DNA of 64,000 nucleotides from positions 3,129,263 through 3,193,262 of the forward strand of contig NZ_LFZV01000001.1 in assembly GCF_001183965.1 (NCBI RefSeq), read 5' to 3'. Shown piece after piece: positions 8,293 to 16,250 of this stretch. Within the stretch, counting starts at the first letter, position 1. Each line of letters begins with the position of its first letter. A program made the position numbers and the translations under genes. This DNA is from Bacillus sp. FJAT-27916 (GTDB lineage Bacteria; Bacillota; Bacilli; Bacillales; Pradoshiaceae). The notes below the pieces were generated by a model. That model was not told the DNA's origin, ran no database searches, and worked only from the letters and a program-made list of their open reading frames with translations.

Positions 8293-9843
8293 TCAGGATT
8301 GTTGAAGAACGGCATTTTTTAGTGCCCTTCTCAAAATCTTTCCTGTTGTATTCTTTGGAAGCTCTTCCATGAAATCAATTGATTTTGGCACCTTATATTT
8401 CGCCAATCGTTCTTTACAATAATCGATTACCTCTTCTTCGGTCAAGGAGGGCTTTTTCGAAACGACGAAGCAGCGAATGACCTCACCTAAATTGGGGTCT
8501 GGTGCACCAATAACGGCAACCTCAGCAATGTCAGGATGGGCAAAAAGCACTTCCTCCACTTCCCTCGGATAAACATTAAATCCGCCGACAATGACCATAT
8601 CTTTTTTGCGGTCAACAATATAGAAGTACCCCTCATCATCCATACGGGCAAGATCTCCTGTATAAAGCCAGCCATCCTTGATTGCAGCAGCTGTTTCCTC
8701 CGGTAGCTTATAGTAACCCTTCATGACATTCGGCCCCTTAACGATTAACTCTCCTACCTGCCCAGCCGGCACTTCCTCACCAAGCTCATTGACGACTTTA
8801 TTTTCGACATGAATAATGGACTTTCCAATAGAGCCCGGCTTTCTCGGCCGGTCAATCGGATTAAAGCAAGTAACCGGAGAAGCCTCTGACAAGCCATATC
8901 CTTCTGACACGATGACATTGAACTTTTCTTCGAAATTCTTTAACAGGGCAACCGGCATGGCCGAACCGCCGGAAATACAGAAACGCAATGAACGAAAGTC
9001 TTCTGTATTGCCTTCAGGATATTGAAGCAAATAATTGAACATCGTCGGCACACCCGCAAACAGGGTAATTTCATATTTCTTCGCCGCGTGAAAGACATCC
9101 TTTGGACTGAATTTAGGAATGATGACAAGCGTCCCCCCATTCAGTAAAGGTGCATTTAAAGAGACAGTCAAACAAAACACATGGAACATGGGCAATACGG
9201 TGATCACGCGATCATTCTCATTAATACCTAAATAATCCGCCACATCCCGTGCATTGCTGTATAAGTTTCTATAAGAAAGCATTGCGCCCTTCGGCTTCCC
9301 CGTTGTCCCGGAGGTATACAGGATAATGGCCGTATCCTCGTCCTCAGTCTTCGGCTCTATGAATGTACCGCTTCCTAAGGCAAATATCTTTGTAAACGAT
9401 TTCATTTTTCCGCTGATTAAGAGGTCTTCCGGTATTGGACGTTCTACTGCCTCGGATGGACAAATGATATAGTGTTCGATACTAGGCAGCATCCGGTCCA
9501 TCTTCTCAAACATTGGAATGAGGAGATCGAGCGTGATAACTGCCTTTACGTCTCCATTCTTCAATATGTAAGAAATCTCATCTGGGGTATACGTTGGATT
9601 TACCGGGATGGCGGTCGCCCCTAATCTGAATAAACCATATAATCCAATGATGAAATGAGGTGAGTTTCCTAATAGCAATGCCACATTATCCCCTTGTTTG
9701 ATGCCAAGGCTTTGCAACCCGTCAGCAAACTGTGTCACTGCATGGTCAAATTCTGCATAGCTTGTTTCATGATCCATAAAAATAAATGCTGGTTTTGACG
9801 TAAACTTGGCTGCCGTTTCATGAAGTTGAGTTGATAAATTCAT
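8293..9843 (-). CDS. lcfB: Long-chain fatty-acid-CoA ligase LcfB
   Basis: A 516-residue AMP-binding (ANL) enzyme that activates fatty acids to acyl-CoA through an acyl-adenylate. The P-loop YTSGTTGKPKGAM, the YGLSEASP motif, the YTGDLAR hinge region and the catalytic Lys near the C-terminal NTTGKILRR are all present. I chose the ATG at 9843 because of the GGGAGGGAGAACG ribosome site; the longer ORF start at 9936 has none. B. subtilis LcfB (YhfL) lies in the same neighbourhood. It appears monocistronic. Confidence 0.9.
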   Translation of the reverse strand: MNLSTQLHETAAKFTSKPAFIFMDHETSYAEFDHAVTQFADGLQSLGIKQGDNVALLLGNSPHFIIGLYGLFRLGATAIPVNPTYTPDEISYILKNGDVKAVITLDLLIPMFEKMDRMLPSIEHYIICPSEAVERPIPEDLLISGKMKSFTKIFALGSGTFIEPKTEDEDTAIILYTSGTTGKPKGAMLSYRNLYSNARDVADYLGINENDRVITVLPMFHVFCLTVSLNAPLLNGGTLVIIPKFSPKDVFHAAKKYEITLFAGVPTMFNYLLQYPEGNTEDFRSLRFCISGGSAMPVALLKNFEEKFNVIVSEGYGLSEASPVTCFNPIDRPRKPGSIGKSIIHVENKVVNELGEEVPAGQVGELIVKGPNVMKGYYKLPEETAAAIKDGWLYTGDLARMDDEGYFYIVDRKKDMVIVGGFNVYPREVEEVLFAHPDIAEVAVIGAPDPNLGEVIRCFVVSKKPSLTEEEVIDYCKERLAKYKVPKSIDFMEELPKNTTGKILRRALKNAVLQQS

Positions 9844-10067
9844 CGTTCTCCCTCCCTGTTTGCGAGATGTATATTTTACTAAAATATTCAAAATACATCC
9901 AATTTTTATTATAGAAAAAGAAATCACCCTATGCAACCATTAAGAATATTTACATGCTAAAACAGGAATTATGAAGCAAAATCCAGCATTTTTCATCCTG
10001 TAAATATTCTCAAATTCATAATGTCAAAATAATAGATATAGAATATCGCTAAATTGTTTAATCGGTT

Positions 10068-10184
10068 TTATCTTAAAAAAGAAGGGTGTCTATAGACTAG
10101 CCCCTTCTTCCTATGACTGATGCCCCCAAGCGTAATGACAAGTGCACTGGCACCTGCAAGCAGCCACCCCTTCTTCTTCAACAT
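10068..10184 (-). CDS. Small hydrophobic protein (38 aa), unknown
   Basis: An ATG behind a perfect AAGGAGGGATTGG ribosome site opens a 38-codon frame. The product has an N-terminal MLKKK, one hydrophobic segment (GWLLAGASALVITLGG) and a basic tail. The end of the frame overlaps a Rho-independent terminator stem, a compact arrangement seen for other Bacillus microproteins. I do not recognise a family. Expression is likely because both an excellent RBS and a terminator are present. Confidence 0.55.
   Translation of the reverse strand: MLKKKGWLLAGASALVITLGGISHRKKGLVYRHPSFLR
10075..10110 (-). terminator. Terminator overlapping the 38-aa ORF
   Basis: GAAGAAGGG pairs with CCCTTCTTT on the minus strand and is followed by TTTT. 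Confidence 0.7.
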
Positions 10185-10322
10185 CCAATCCCTCCTTATC
10201 GAATTCAACTAAAGTATAAATGGACATTGTAAAAGGATGATGACTCACTTGTTAAGTAATGTAAAAGAAAGGTAAATACCTCATCAATAGATAGTGAATC
10301 ATTATCTGGAAATCTTTGTTCG

Positions 10323-10352
10323 TTGTACGAAATAATTTTTTTCTGTTATAGT
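10323..10352 (+). promoter_or_regulatory. brnQ promoter
   Basis: TTGTAC (10323-10328) and extended -10 TG-T-TATAGT (10344-10352) with an 18-base spacer. Confidence 0.5.
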
Positions 10353-10390
10353 TAGAAAACAAATTAAAGAGATTAATACACATCTTGTAA

Positions 10391-10405
10391 AATATTCAGA
10401 TAATT
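10391..10405 (+). promoter_or_regulatory. Candidate CodY box upstream of brnQ
   Basis: AATATTCAGATAATT matches 13 of 15 positions of the CodY motif AATTTTCWGAAAATT. It lies between the promoter and the start codon of a branched-chain amino acid transporter, a typical CodY target. Confidence 0.45.
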
Positions 10406-10432
10406 CAAACAACTAGAAAGGTGCTCTGACAA

Positions 10433-11797
10433 ATGGATCAAAAACTTCCTATATCAGCTTACCTAATCATCGGGCTGATGCTATTTTCCTTATTTTTCGG
10501 CGGAGGAAACCTAATCTTTCCCGCCTATCTCGGACAATTATCCGGCACACATGTATGGATAGCCGTTGCTGGTTTCCTCGTTACAGGAGTGGGGCTTCCA
10601 TTATTGGCCATCATAGCAATTGGCATCTCTGGCGTCGATAATGTACAGCCCCTTGCGGCAAGGGTTCACCCTATTTACGGCGTTATTTATACGTTATTGC
10701 TCTACTTAACAATCGGACCGTTCTTTGCACTACCAAGAACAGGTACTGTATCTTATGAAATTGGAATTGCCCCCTTTATTGGCGGTGACAATCAAACCAT
10801 TAAACTATTGATTTATACGATTCTCTTTTTCGGTATTTCCTTATGGCTTTCATTGAATCCATCCAAAATCGTCGAACGAATCGGCAAAATCCTATCTCCA
10901 TTAATGCTGCTTTTCATCGCGTTTATTATCATTATGTCTTTCGTAAACCCGCTCGGCGCACAAACAATGCCGCAAGAAGGCTATGATACGGCAGCCTTTG
11001 TAAATGGATTCCTGCAAGGATACAATACACTGGATGCGCTCGGCGCACTAGCGTTTGGCATTCTTATTATCAATGCCGTGAAATTATATGGGCAAAAATC
11101 AAAGAAAGCAATCTTCACATCTGTTCTTAAATCAGGGATTATCGGCGTTAGTTTATTAGCACTCGTCTATATCTTCGTTGCCTATATTGGTTCCACTTCG
11201 GTAACGGCACTTGGACTTGCTGATAACGGAGCTCCTATCCTTTCAGGAGCCTCCAAGCACTATATGGGACAGCTTGGTCAAATCATGCTTGCCTTCATCA
11301 TTATCATTGCTTGTTTGACAACTAGCGTTGGTCTCACATCAGCCTGTGCCGCTTATTTCTATAAACTAGTGCCTAAGTTCAGCTATAAAACATATGCGAT
11401 TGTCTTTACCATATTCTCGGTATCCGTTGCTAATGTGGGGTTATCGAATTTAATTACCTTCTCCACACCGGTATTATTGTTCTTGTATCCAATCACGATT
11501 GTGCTCATCTTGCTCGTGCTCGCTGATTCTATCTTCAAGGGGCGCCGCATAGTCTATGTATGCACAATGATTTCTACACTCATAATGAGCTTCGTGGAAG
11601 GTATTCACGGGTTCGGCATTTCCTTAGGAGGGCTGGACCAAATCCTCTCCAGCTATGTGCCGCTCTATAATGTATCCATGGGCTGGCTCACATTTGCACT
11701 AATCGGCTTCATTTCCGGCTGCATCATCGCAAGAATGACAGCTGAAAATCCAGCTGAAGGAACAGAAATCTCCCTTACCGGGGAAACAGAAATGTAA
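10433..11797 (+). CDS. brnQ: Branched-chain amino acid:cation symporter BrnQ
   Basis: A 454-residue polytopic membrane protein of the BrnQ/LIVCS family, with about twelve membrane segments. The N-terminal FFGGGNLIFPAYLG motif and the segment TIGPFFALPRTGTVSYEIG are hallmarks. It imports leucine, isoleucine and valine with Na+ or H+. The ATG follows AAAGGTGCTC. It is monocistronic, with a strong terminator at 11810-11866, and a CodY-like site suggests repression in amino-acid-rich medium. Confidence 0.92.
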   Translation: MDQKLPISAYLIIGLMLFSLFFGGGNLIFPAYLGQLSGTHVWIAVAGFLVTGVGLPLLAIIAIGISGVDNVQPLAARVHPIYGVIYTLLLYLTIGPFFALPRTGTVSYEIGIAPFIGGDNQTIKLLIYTILFFGISLWLSLNPSKIVERIGKILSPLMLLFIAFIIIMSFVNPLGAQTMPQEGYDTAAFVNGFLQGYNTLDALGALAFGILIINAVKLYGQKSKKAIFTSVLKSGIIGVSLLALVYIFVAYIGSTSVTALGLADNGAPILSGASKHYMGQLGQIMLAFIIIIACLTTSVGLTSACAAYFYKLVPKFSYKTYAIVFTIFSVSVANVGLSNLITFSTPVLLFLYPITIVLILLVLADSIFKGRRIVYVCTMISTLIMSFVEGIHGFGISLGGLDQILSSYVPLYNVSMGWLTFALIGFISGCIIARMTAENPAEGTEISLTGETEM

Positions 11798-11809
11798 ATC
11801 AAACACAGG

Positions 11810-11866
11810 AAAAGCTGATCTAAAAGCACTGCACAAAGCAGGCTTCGGATCAGCTTTTCTTTTTTT
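11810..11866 (+). terminator. brnQ terminator
   Basis: AAAAGCTGATC (11810-11820) pairs with GATCAGCTTTT (11848-11858) followed by CTTTTTTT. Confidence 0.85.
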
Positions 11867-11971
11867 GGCGTTCATTCTTCTGGAAAGAATATGATTAAAT
11901 GCAACTGGTAAAACCGATTATTATTGTGCTTTGAAGAAGGAAAAGCCATCCTTGTTAGAAAATCACATCCG

Positions 11972-12427
11972 TTAGCATAACATCCATTCATATATACATT
12001 TTTCCTTTTCCCCTCGCTGATACATATCGTTGTGTTCTGGGACATCAATGATTTCTAATAGATTAGCTCCGACATATTCACAGGTTTTTCTTGAGGCGAT
12101 GTTATCTGGATTGCAGGTAATAATCAGTTTCTCCATTTTATGAGCAGTCGCCACTTCCCTTAAAAGCAATGCAGCTTTTGCAGCATAGTGATTACCTCTA
12201 TATTTCTCATTAACTGCATATCCAATATGACCCCCATAATATAAATTTTCATTGTATCCAATTCTAATATCTATTTTTCCAATAGGTTCGGATGAACCAC
12301 TTAAAGAAATATTGAAATGATACGCTGGAACCCATTTTTTATCCTTGTTTCCTGGTACTGTTTTTATGAGATGCAAATCAATTTCATCCCCTTTGATAAT
12401 ATAAAAGTCCAAAAATTTAAATTCCAA
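11972..12427 (-). CDS. GNAT-family N-acetyltransferase
   Basis: A GNAT-fold acyltransferase of about 151 residues, resembling RimJ/RimL-like acetyltransferases. The core includes GHIGYAVNEKYRGNHYAAKAA (acetyl-CoA-binding motif A, R/Q-x-x-G-x-G/A-like as YRGNHYA) and the later ITCNPDNIASRKTCEYVGA segment (motif B). The most likely start is TTG at 12427, correctly spaced from AGGGGGAGC; a GTG at 12448 lies upstream of that site. The acceptor substrate cannot be told. It is isolated in a region of decayed genes. Confidence 0.75.
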   Translation of the reverse strand: MEFKFLDFYIIKGDEIDLHLIKTVPGNKDKKWVPAYHFNISLSGSSEPIGKIDIRIGYNENLYYGGHIGYAVNEKYRGNHYAAKAALLLREVATAHKMEKLIITCNPDNIASRKTCEYVGANLLEIIDVPEHNDMYQRGEKEKCIYEWMLC

Positions 12428-12474
12428 TATGCTCCCCCTATACTTCACTATTTTTTATTAATAGGATAATTCCC

Positions 12475-12695
12475 TCACCTTCTTACACTAACCTGTCCCT
12501 TTTTCACAATAAGGACTTCTACAGAAAAGGACTTTAATCCTTCTTGGCTCAACAGCCCAATTAGTTCATTAAAAAAGTTCCTTTCTTGGCGGTAGATGAT
12601 GCTTCTAATAATTTTTTCCTCTATCGATTTTCTCCTAACCAGAATGCCTTAATCTTCGTTTTCTCCTCTATTAATGTTGTATCTTCAAAAATTAA
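12475..12695 (-). pseudogene. Remnant of an unidentified gene
   Basis: On the minus strand a readable frame with RKSIEEKIIRSIIYRQERN and then LLSQEGLKSFSVEVLIVKKG ends at a stop at 12475. A preceding frame with FEDTTLIEEKTKIKAFWLGE runs into a stop after a one- or two-base shift. No start codon with a ribosome site is visible. The coding-like composition with a broken frame suggests a decayed gene. Its 3' part overlaps copy A of the dispersed repeat, so part of the apparent coding signal could instead come from that repeat. Confidence 0.35.
12498..12557 (-). repeat. Dispersed intergenic repeat, copy A
   Basis: Related to copies B (12971-13029) and C (24783-24839). The shared plus-strand pattern is CAATAAGGA, then an AACA or ACAG stretch, then AAAAGG-x-x-TTAATCCTTC. 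The terminator-like hairpin is largely lost in this copy. Confidence 0.5.
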
Positions 12696-12705
12696 AAAAT
12701 AAGTG

Positions 12706-12735
12706 TTGCATACTAGTATACAACTAAGTTAAAAT
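12706..12735 (+). promoter_or_regulatory. Promoter overlapped by a palindrome
   Basis: TTGCAT (12706-12711), a 17-18-base spacer and TTAAAAT (12729-12735). The -35 is embedded in the near-perfect palindrome TTGCATACTAGTATACAA (12706-12723, one mismatch), which looks like a dimeric-repressor operator, perhaps GntR-like. Confidence 0.45.
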
Positions 12736-12880
12736 AATTTTGGGTCATTTTCCTGTACCAAAATAGAGCGGCTAGGCTCTACCATTTTCAAGCCACTTTA
12801 AGATATTTTTAAAGTGAACGACCTTTAGACAGCTATATAGATAGCTTAGGAAAGAACTCTCCTTATGGGGAGTTTTTTTG
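12736..12880 (+). ncRNA. Candidate structured small RNA with terminator
   Basis: No ORF on the plus strand. Successive hairpins are: TAGAGC/GCTCTA (12764-12769 with 12776-12781), CACTTTAA/TTAAAGTG (12794-12801 with 12809-12816), AGCTAT/ATAGCT (12831-12836 with 12841-12846), then a terminator at 12855-12879. GGTC at 12743 can pair with GACC at 12820 to close the first two. With the promoter at 12706-12735 this is a plausible transcript of about 140 nucleotides. I do not recognise an Rfam family. Confidence 0.4.
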
Positions 12881-12926
12881 TTCGAAAGGAAGAATAAGGT
12901 TCTTCATTAAACTTGTGATTATCCAT
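12846..12926 (-). CDS. Possible 26-aa ORF opposite the small RNA
   Basis: ATG behind GCGGGAGGGTTAT opens a 26-codon frame beginning MDNHKFNEEPYSS, ending inside the sRNA terminator. It may be a micropeptide or the 5' stub of a lost gene. The product is polar and shows no family features; only the ribosome site supports it. Confidence 0.2.
   Translation of the reverse strand: MDNHKFNEEPYSSFRTKKLPIRRVLS
12855..12879 (+). terminator. Terminator of the candidate small RNA
   Basis: AACTCTCC (12855-12862), loop TTAT, GGGGAGTT (12867-12874), then TTTTT. Confidence 0.7.
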
Positions 12927-12970
12927 ATAACCCTCCCGCTTCTTATCAGATACCAAGATCTTTAAAATAT

Positions 12971-13029
12971 CCCTTTATTACAATAAAACGTTCAACACCA
13001 AAAGGCATTAATCCTTCAGGACAAATGCC
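12971..13029 (-). repeat. Dispersed intergenic repeat, copy B
   Basis: Contains the imperfect hairpin GGCATTTGTCC/GGATTAATGCC followed on the minus strand by TTTT. It follows the small membrane gene ending at 13043, so it may act as its terminator. Confidence 0.5.
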
Positions 13030-13042
13030 AGATGTAAGGCTT

Positions 13043-13309
13043 TTATAGGTTTTTTACTACAGATATTGATAAAGCAAATAACAGAAGAATAACGCTATTA
13101 AAAACTAGAATGCCTCCTATCATAATCATATATTGATAGGAATCATGTATTCCAATCGTCAATAGATATCCTGCTACGCCAACTAGTATAGCTGAACAGA
13201 ACACCGCCAATGCAGCCAGATAGATACTTTCCTTTCTTCGAATGATTAAATAGCCAATCGTATTTGCGATTATGATGAAAAAGAAACATTCCCATATAAA
13301 ACTGTCCAT
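13043..13309 (-). CDS. Small membrane protein, unknown
   Basis: An 88-residue protein made almost entirely of three membrane segments, with a short polar loop after the first (IIRRKES). No recognised family. I take the ATG at 13309 because GGAGGGAACT lies directly before it; the upstream ATG at 13324 would place the ribosome site inside the gene. It follows murQ in the same direction after about 190 bases. Confidence 0.55.
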   Translation of the reverse strand: MDSFIWECFFFIIIANTIGYLIIRRKESIYLAALAVFCSAILVGVAGYLLTIGIHDSYQYMIMIGGILVFNSVILLLFALSISVVKNL

Positions 13310-13319
13310 AGTTCCCTCC

Positions 13320-13505
13320 TCCATGTCTAATTACGCCCTCTTTACTATTTAATTGTTCATAATAGACGTGCCCGCCTTTAACAGTACCACAAAATAAATC
13401 TCCATCCTCTTTTGCTCCTAAACCAAGAAGAAAGAAACCAAACGAAAAGACAGGCGGCAAGCAATCAGCTTCTCTCCACCTGTCCTTATCAAATTTCTCA
13501 TACAC
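13320..13505 (-). pseudogene. Fragment resembling a SUKH (SMI1/KNR4) immunity protein
   Basis: A frame that starts as GTG in the last codons of murQ encodes about 60 residues before running into the next gene's ribosome site. It includes LPPVFSFGFFLLG and GDLFCGTVKGGHVYYEQLNS, which recall the GD-x-x-C-x-D-x-x-GKVYY pattern of SUKH-domain proteins. There is no ribosome site and the fold would be truncated. The assignment is tentative; a chance frame is possible. Confidence 0.3.
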
Positions 13506-14412
13506 GCCGGTTCTCCAATGCCTTCATGGCCCGTGGAAAATGATCGTCATGCTTTCTTAGCTCCGAACAAGCCTGCTCGTAGGAAAGCTTGTAAAGAATC
13601 ATCAGGATGGCAGCTCGTGTGTTTCCCTTTGCCTCCTCGTTCATCTTCTTGGCGAGGGCTTCTTCTGCTCCTGTGATATCTTGAATGATAGATACGGATC
13701 TCATGCGCAGCTTATCATTCGTCGCTTGCACATTCACCATTAGATTCCCGTATACCTTTCCCAGTTTAATCATCACGGCGGTTGAAATCATATTCAGAAC
13801 CATCTTCTGGGCGGTCCCGGCCTTCAGCCTTGTTGATCCAGTGATTATTTCCGGACCGACAGGAATCTCAATCATGATGTCAGCTGTCTTGGATAGCTCT
13901 GTCTGAAGATTGCAGGCAAGCCCGATTGTCTGGCAGCCAATAGTATTAGCCTGTTCAAGGGCGCCAAGTACATACGGAGTTCTGCCGCTCGAAGCGATAC
14001 CGACAAGAACATCCTCCTTCACCAGTAATTCTTTGACAATCATTCGTCCTTCCTCACTGTTATCTTCAGCATTCTCAACAGGGATTCGAACGGCCATCTC
14101 GCCGCCGGCAATGATTCCATTGACTAATTCAGCGGGGACTCCAAAGGTCGGAGGACACTCAGATGCATCAAGTACACCGAGCCTCCCGCTAGTTCCGGCT
14201 CCTATATAATAAAGTCTGCCTCCGTTTTCGAGGCGGGTGACAGCCGCATCGATGGCAGCTTTTATTTGCGGGAGCGCTTTTTCAACCGCATAAGCAACCG
14301 TCTTATCCTCCCGATTCATCAATTCGATGATTTCCATCGTTGAGAACAGGTGGAGACCTTCTGAGTTTTCGTTTCTCATCTCCGTGATCATTTGCCGTTT
14401 TCCCTCATTCAT
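13498..14412 (-). CDS. murQ: N-acetylmuramic acid 6-phosphate etherase MurQ
   Basis: MurQ cleaves the lactyl ether of MurNAc-6-phosphate to GlcNAc-6-phosphate and D-lactate in the cytoplasm. The 304-residue SIS-fold enzyme keeps GAGTSGRLGVLDASECPPTFG, GIASSGRTPYVLGAL and PEIITGSTRLKAGTAQKM, including the conserved catalytic Glu region (ASECPP). I prefer the ATG at 14412, spaced from GGAGG; alternatives exist at 14427 and 14391. It overlaps the kinase gene by several bases and is the last metabolic gene of the operon. Confidence 0.92.
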   Translation of the reverse strand: MNEGKRQMITEMRNENSEGLHLFSTMEIIELMNREDKTVAYAVEKALPQIKAAIDAAVTRLENGGRLYYIGAGTSGRLGVLDASECPPTFGVPAELVNGIIAGGEMAVRIPVENAEDNSEEGRMIVKELLVKEDVLVGIASSGRTPYVLGALEQANTIGCQTIGLACNLQTELSKTADIMIEIPVGPEIITGSTRLKAGTAQKMVLNMISTAVMIKLGKVYGNLMVNVQATNDKLRMRSVSIIQDITGAEEALAKKMNEEAKGNTRAAILMILYKLSYEQACSELRKHDDHFPRAMKALENRRV

Positions 14413-15427
14413 CAACCAGGCCTCCATCTATTTTTATTGTCTTGGCAGCTTGCCAGGATTTCGCGATATTCTCCTCAATCTCGTCTGAAATATGGTCCAT
14501 CTTCTCAAGCAGTGCACACATATAAGTTCCAATAACTGGTGGGTAATGTGAGAGAATGACAGCCTGTTGATGCCCGGCCTTTCGGATGGATGATTCAAAA
14601 GCCTGCCGGAAGAAGATTGACTGAAACAACCCTCCTGAGATGACGAGTGAACCGTTCCGGCTTTTCGCATCAGCTGCATAAATGGCTGACAGCAGCCTTT
14701 CCAGCTCCTGAATCGCTTCAGCCATAATGGCTAAGGCGTCATCATTTCCCGCCTCCGCTAATTCAATGACTTTTCTTCCAAGCCCAGCGATGGCCTCCCT
14801 CGGATAATTTGCTTCATATACATACGTGATAAGCTCCATCGGACCTTCCAATCCGAAATGCGTTAATACGGAAGCACATAATGCCTCGCCGCCTTTTCTT
14901 CTTCCATCATGAGACTCAAGCACACGACGTAAGGCCCTATTGCCTATATCATAGCCGCTTCCCTCATCCCCTAATAAATATCCCCATCCGCCTGCTCGGA
15001 TAGCTCTGCCATCTTTTTTGAAATAATAAGCGATGGATCCGGTACCGGCGATTAACACCAATCCTTCCTTCCTCTTCGTAGCTGCCGTGAGAGGAGCGAG
15101 GCAATCATTCATGACCGTAATGTCCCTTGGCTTGATTCCATAGTCAAGGAACCACTCCCTCCATCTGACCTGGTCCTCCAGTCTGTCTCCGCCGGCGGCC
15201 GCTACGCTGATTGCCGTAATCGCTTCCTTTGAATAATCAGATTCCAGAAACAAAGAGTCCAGCATTCGATAGAGATCAGCCTTCACCGTGTTTTCGGGTC
15301 GGGATTTCAGATTAGTCGAGGGACCGCTAACAAGAAAGTCGATTCGGCCGTTTCCTTCACCTGCCGCCAAATCCGTTTTCGTCCCTCCGCCATCAATTGC
15401 GAGAATGATTTCCTTATTTAACGGCAC
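14405..15427 (-). CDS. murK: BadF/BcrA-type sugar kinase, probably MurK-like amino-sugar kinase
   Basis: A 340-residue ASKHA-fold kinase of the BadF/BadG/BcrA/BcrD family, which includes the GlcNAc/MurNAc kinase MurK of Clostridium. ATP-binding motifs are AIDGGGTKTDLA (residues 10-21) and LIAGTGSIAYYF, with GWGYLLGDEGSGYDIG between the lobes. It overlaps the upstream permease and downstream murQ genes, implying coupled translation. A cytoplasmic kinase is needed because an ABC importer, unlike the PTS, delivers unphosphorylated sugar. The GTG start follows GAGGGA. The sugar specificity is inferred from murQ. Confidence 0.78.
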   Translation of the reverse strand: MPLNKEIILAIDGGGTKTDLAAGEGNGRIDFLVSGPSTNLKSRPENTVKADLYRMLDSLFLESDYSKEAITAISVAAAGGDRLEDQVRWREWFLDYGIKPRDITVMNDCLAPLTAATKRKEGLVLIAGTGSIAYYFKKDGRAIRAGGWGYLLGDEGSGYDIGNRALRRVLESHDGRRKGGEALCASVLTHFGLEGPMELITYVYEANYPREAIAGLGRKVIELAEAGNDDALAIMAEAIQELERLLSAIYAADAKSRNGSLVISGGLFQSIFFRQAFESSIRKAGHQQAVILSHYPPVIGTYMCALLEKMDHISDEIEENIAKSWQAAKTIKIDGGLVDE

Positions 15428-16238
15428 CAGCAGTCATTCCCTCCATGAATTGTTTTGACGCAATGAAGAAGAGGACAATCATCGGCAGGGAGGAAAGCGT
15501 CAGCCCTGCAAATAAGGAGCCCCAATCAGCGGAATACTCACCGAAGAGCGACAGCATGCCGACCGGGATAGTCTTCTTCATCTCATCTGAAATAAAAATC
15601 AGCGGGAAGAAGAAATCATTCCATGCCTGGATGAAATTAATGATAACGACAGTCGCAAGGGCTGGACGCATGATAGGCAATAAAACATTCCAGAGAATTC
15701 TCAAATCGCTGGCACCGTCAATCCGCGCCGCTTCCTCGAGCTCTATCGGCATCGTCCGAAAGAAACCGGTCAATATTAGAATGGATAAAGGAATACCCTG
15801 TGCTGTGTACATAAAAATCAAGGACCATAGGGAGTTGGTTAAGCCTAAATCCTTCATTAATAGAAATAGCGGCACAATCCCAAGCTTGATGGGAATCATC
15901 ATCCCCATCAAAAAGAAGAAGAAGAGCAGATTATTCCACCAAAATGTATACCGTGCGATATAAAAAGCGGCTAAAGAGGTTGTGATAACAATGAGAAGAA
16001 CGGAGACCACACTCGTAAACACACTATTATAGAAATACGTCATGAATGGAATGCGCTCAAGCAAGGTTCGGTATGTATCAAGGCTGAATTGCTCCGGCCA
16101 GGAGAGCGGGTTCATGAATATTTCCGCACTCGGCTTAAAGGACGACAGAACCATCAGGATAATGGGATACAAGCTGATGGAGGCAAACAAGAATGCGATA
16201 ATATAATAAAACGGGCGAGTCCAAATCGTTGCTTTCAT
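15414..16238 (-). CDS. Carbohydrate ABC transporter permease (MalG/LplC type)
   Basis: A 274-residue inner-membrane permease with six membrane segments and the EAA motif EEAARIDGASDLRILWNVLLP facing the ATPase. It pairs with the permease encoded just upstream. No ABC ATPase is in the operon, so a shared ATPase such as MsmX must energise the importer, as for most CUT1 systems of Bacillus. It overlaps the kinase gene by 14 bases. Confidence 0.88.
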   Translation of the reverse strand: MKATIWTRPFYYIIAFLFASISLYPIILMVLSSFKPSAEIFMNPLSWPEQFSLDTYRTLLERIPFMTYFYNSVFTSVVSVLLIVITTSLAAFYIARYTFWWNNLLFFFFLMGMMIPIKLGIVPLFLLMKDLGLTNSLWSLIFMYTAQGIPLSILILTGFFRTMPIELEEAARIDGASDLRILWNVLLPIMRPALATVVIINFIQAWNDFFFPLIFISDEMKKTIPVGMLSLFGEYSADWGSLFAGLTLSSLPMIVLFFIASKQFMEGMTAGAVK

Positions 16239-16250
16239 TCTGTTTCCCTC

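Noticed and set aside
15445-15963. 172-codon plus-strand frame over the sugar permease gene
   Set aside because: Antisense to a conserved ABC permease with clear motifs; no ribosome site.
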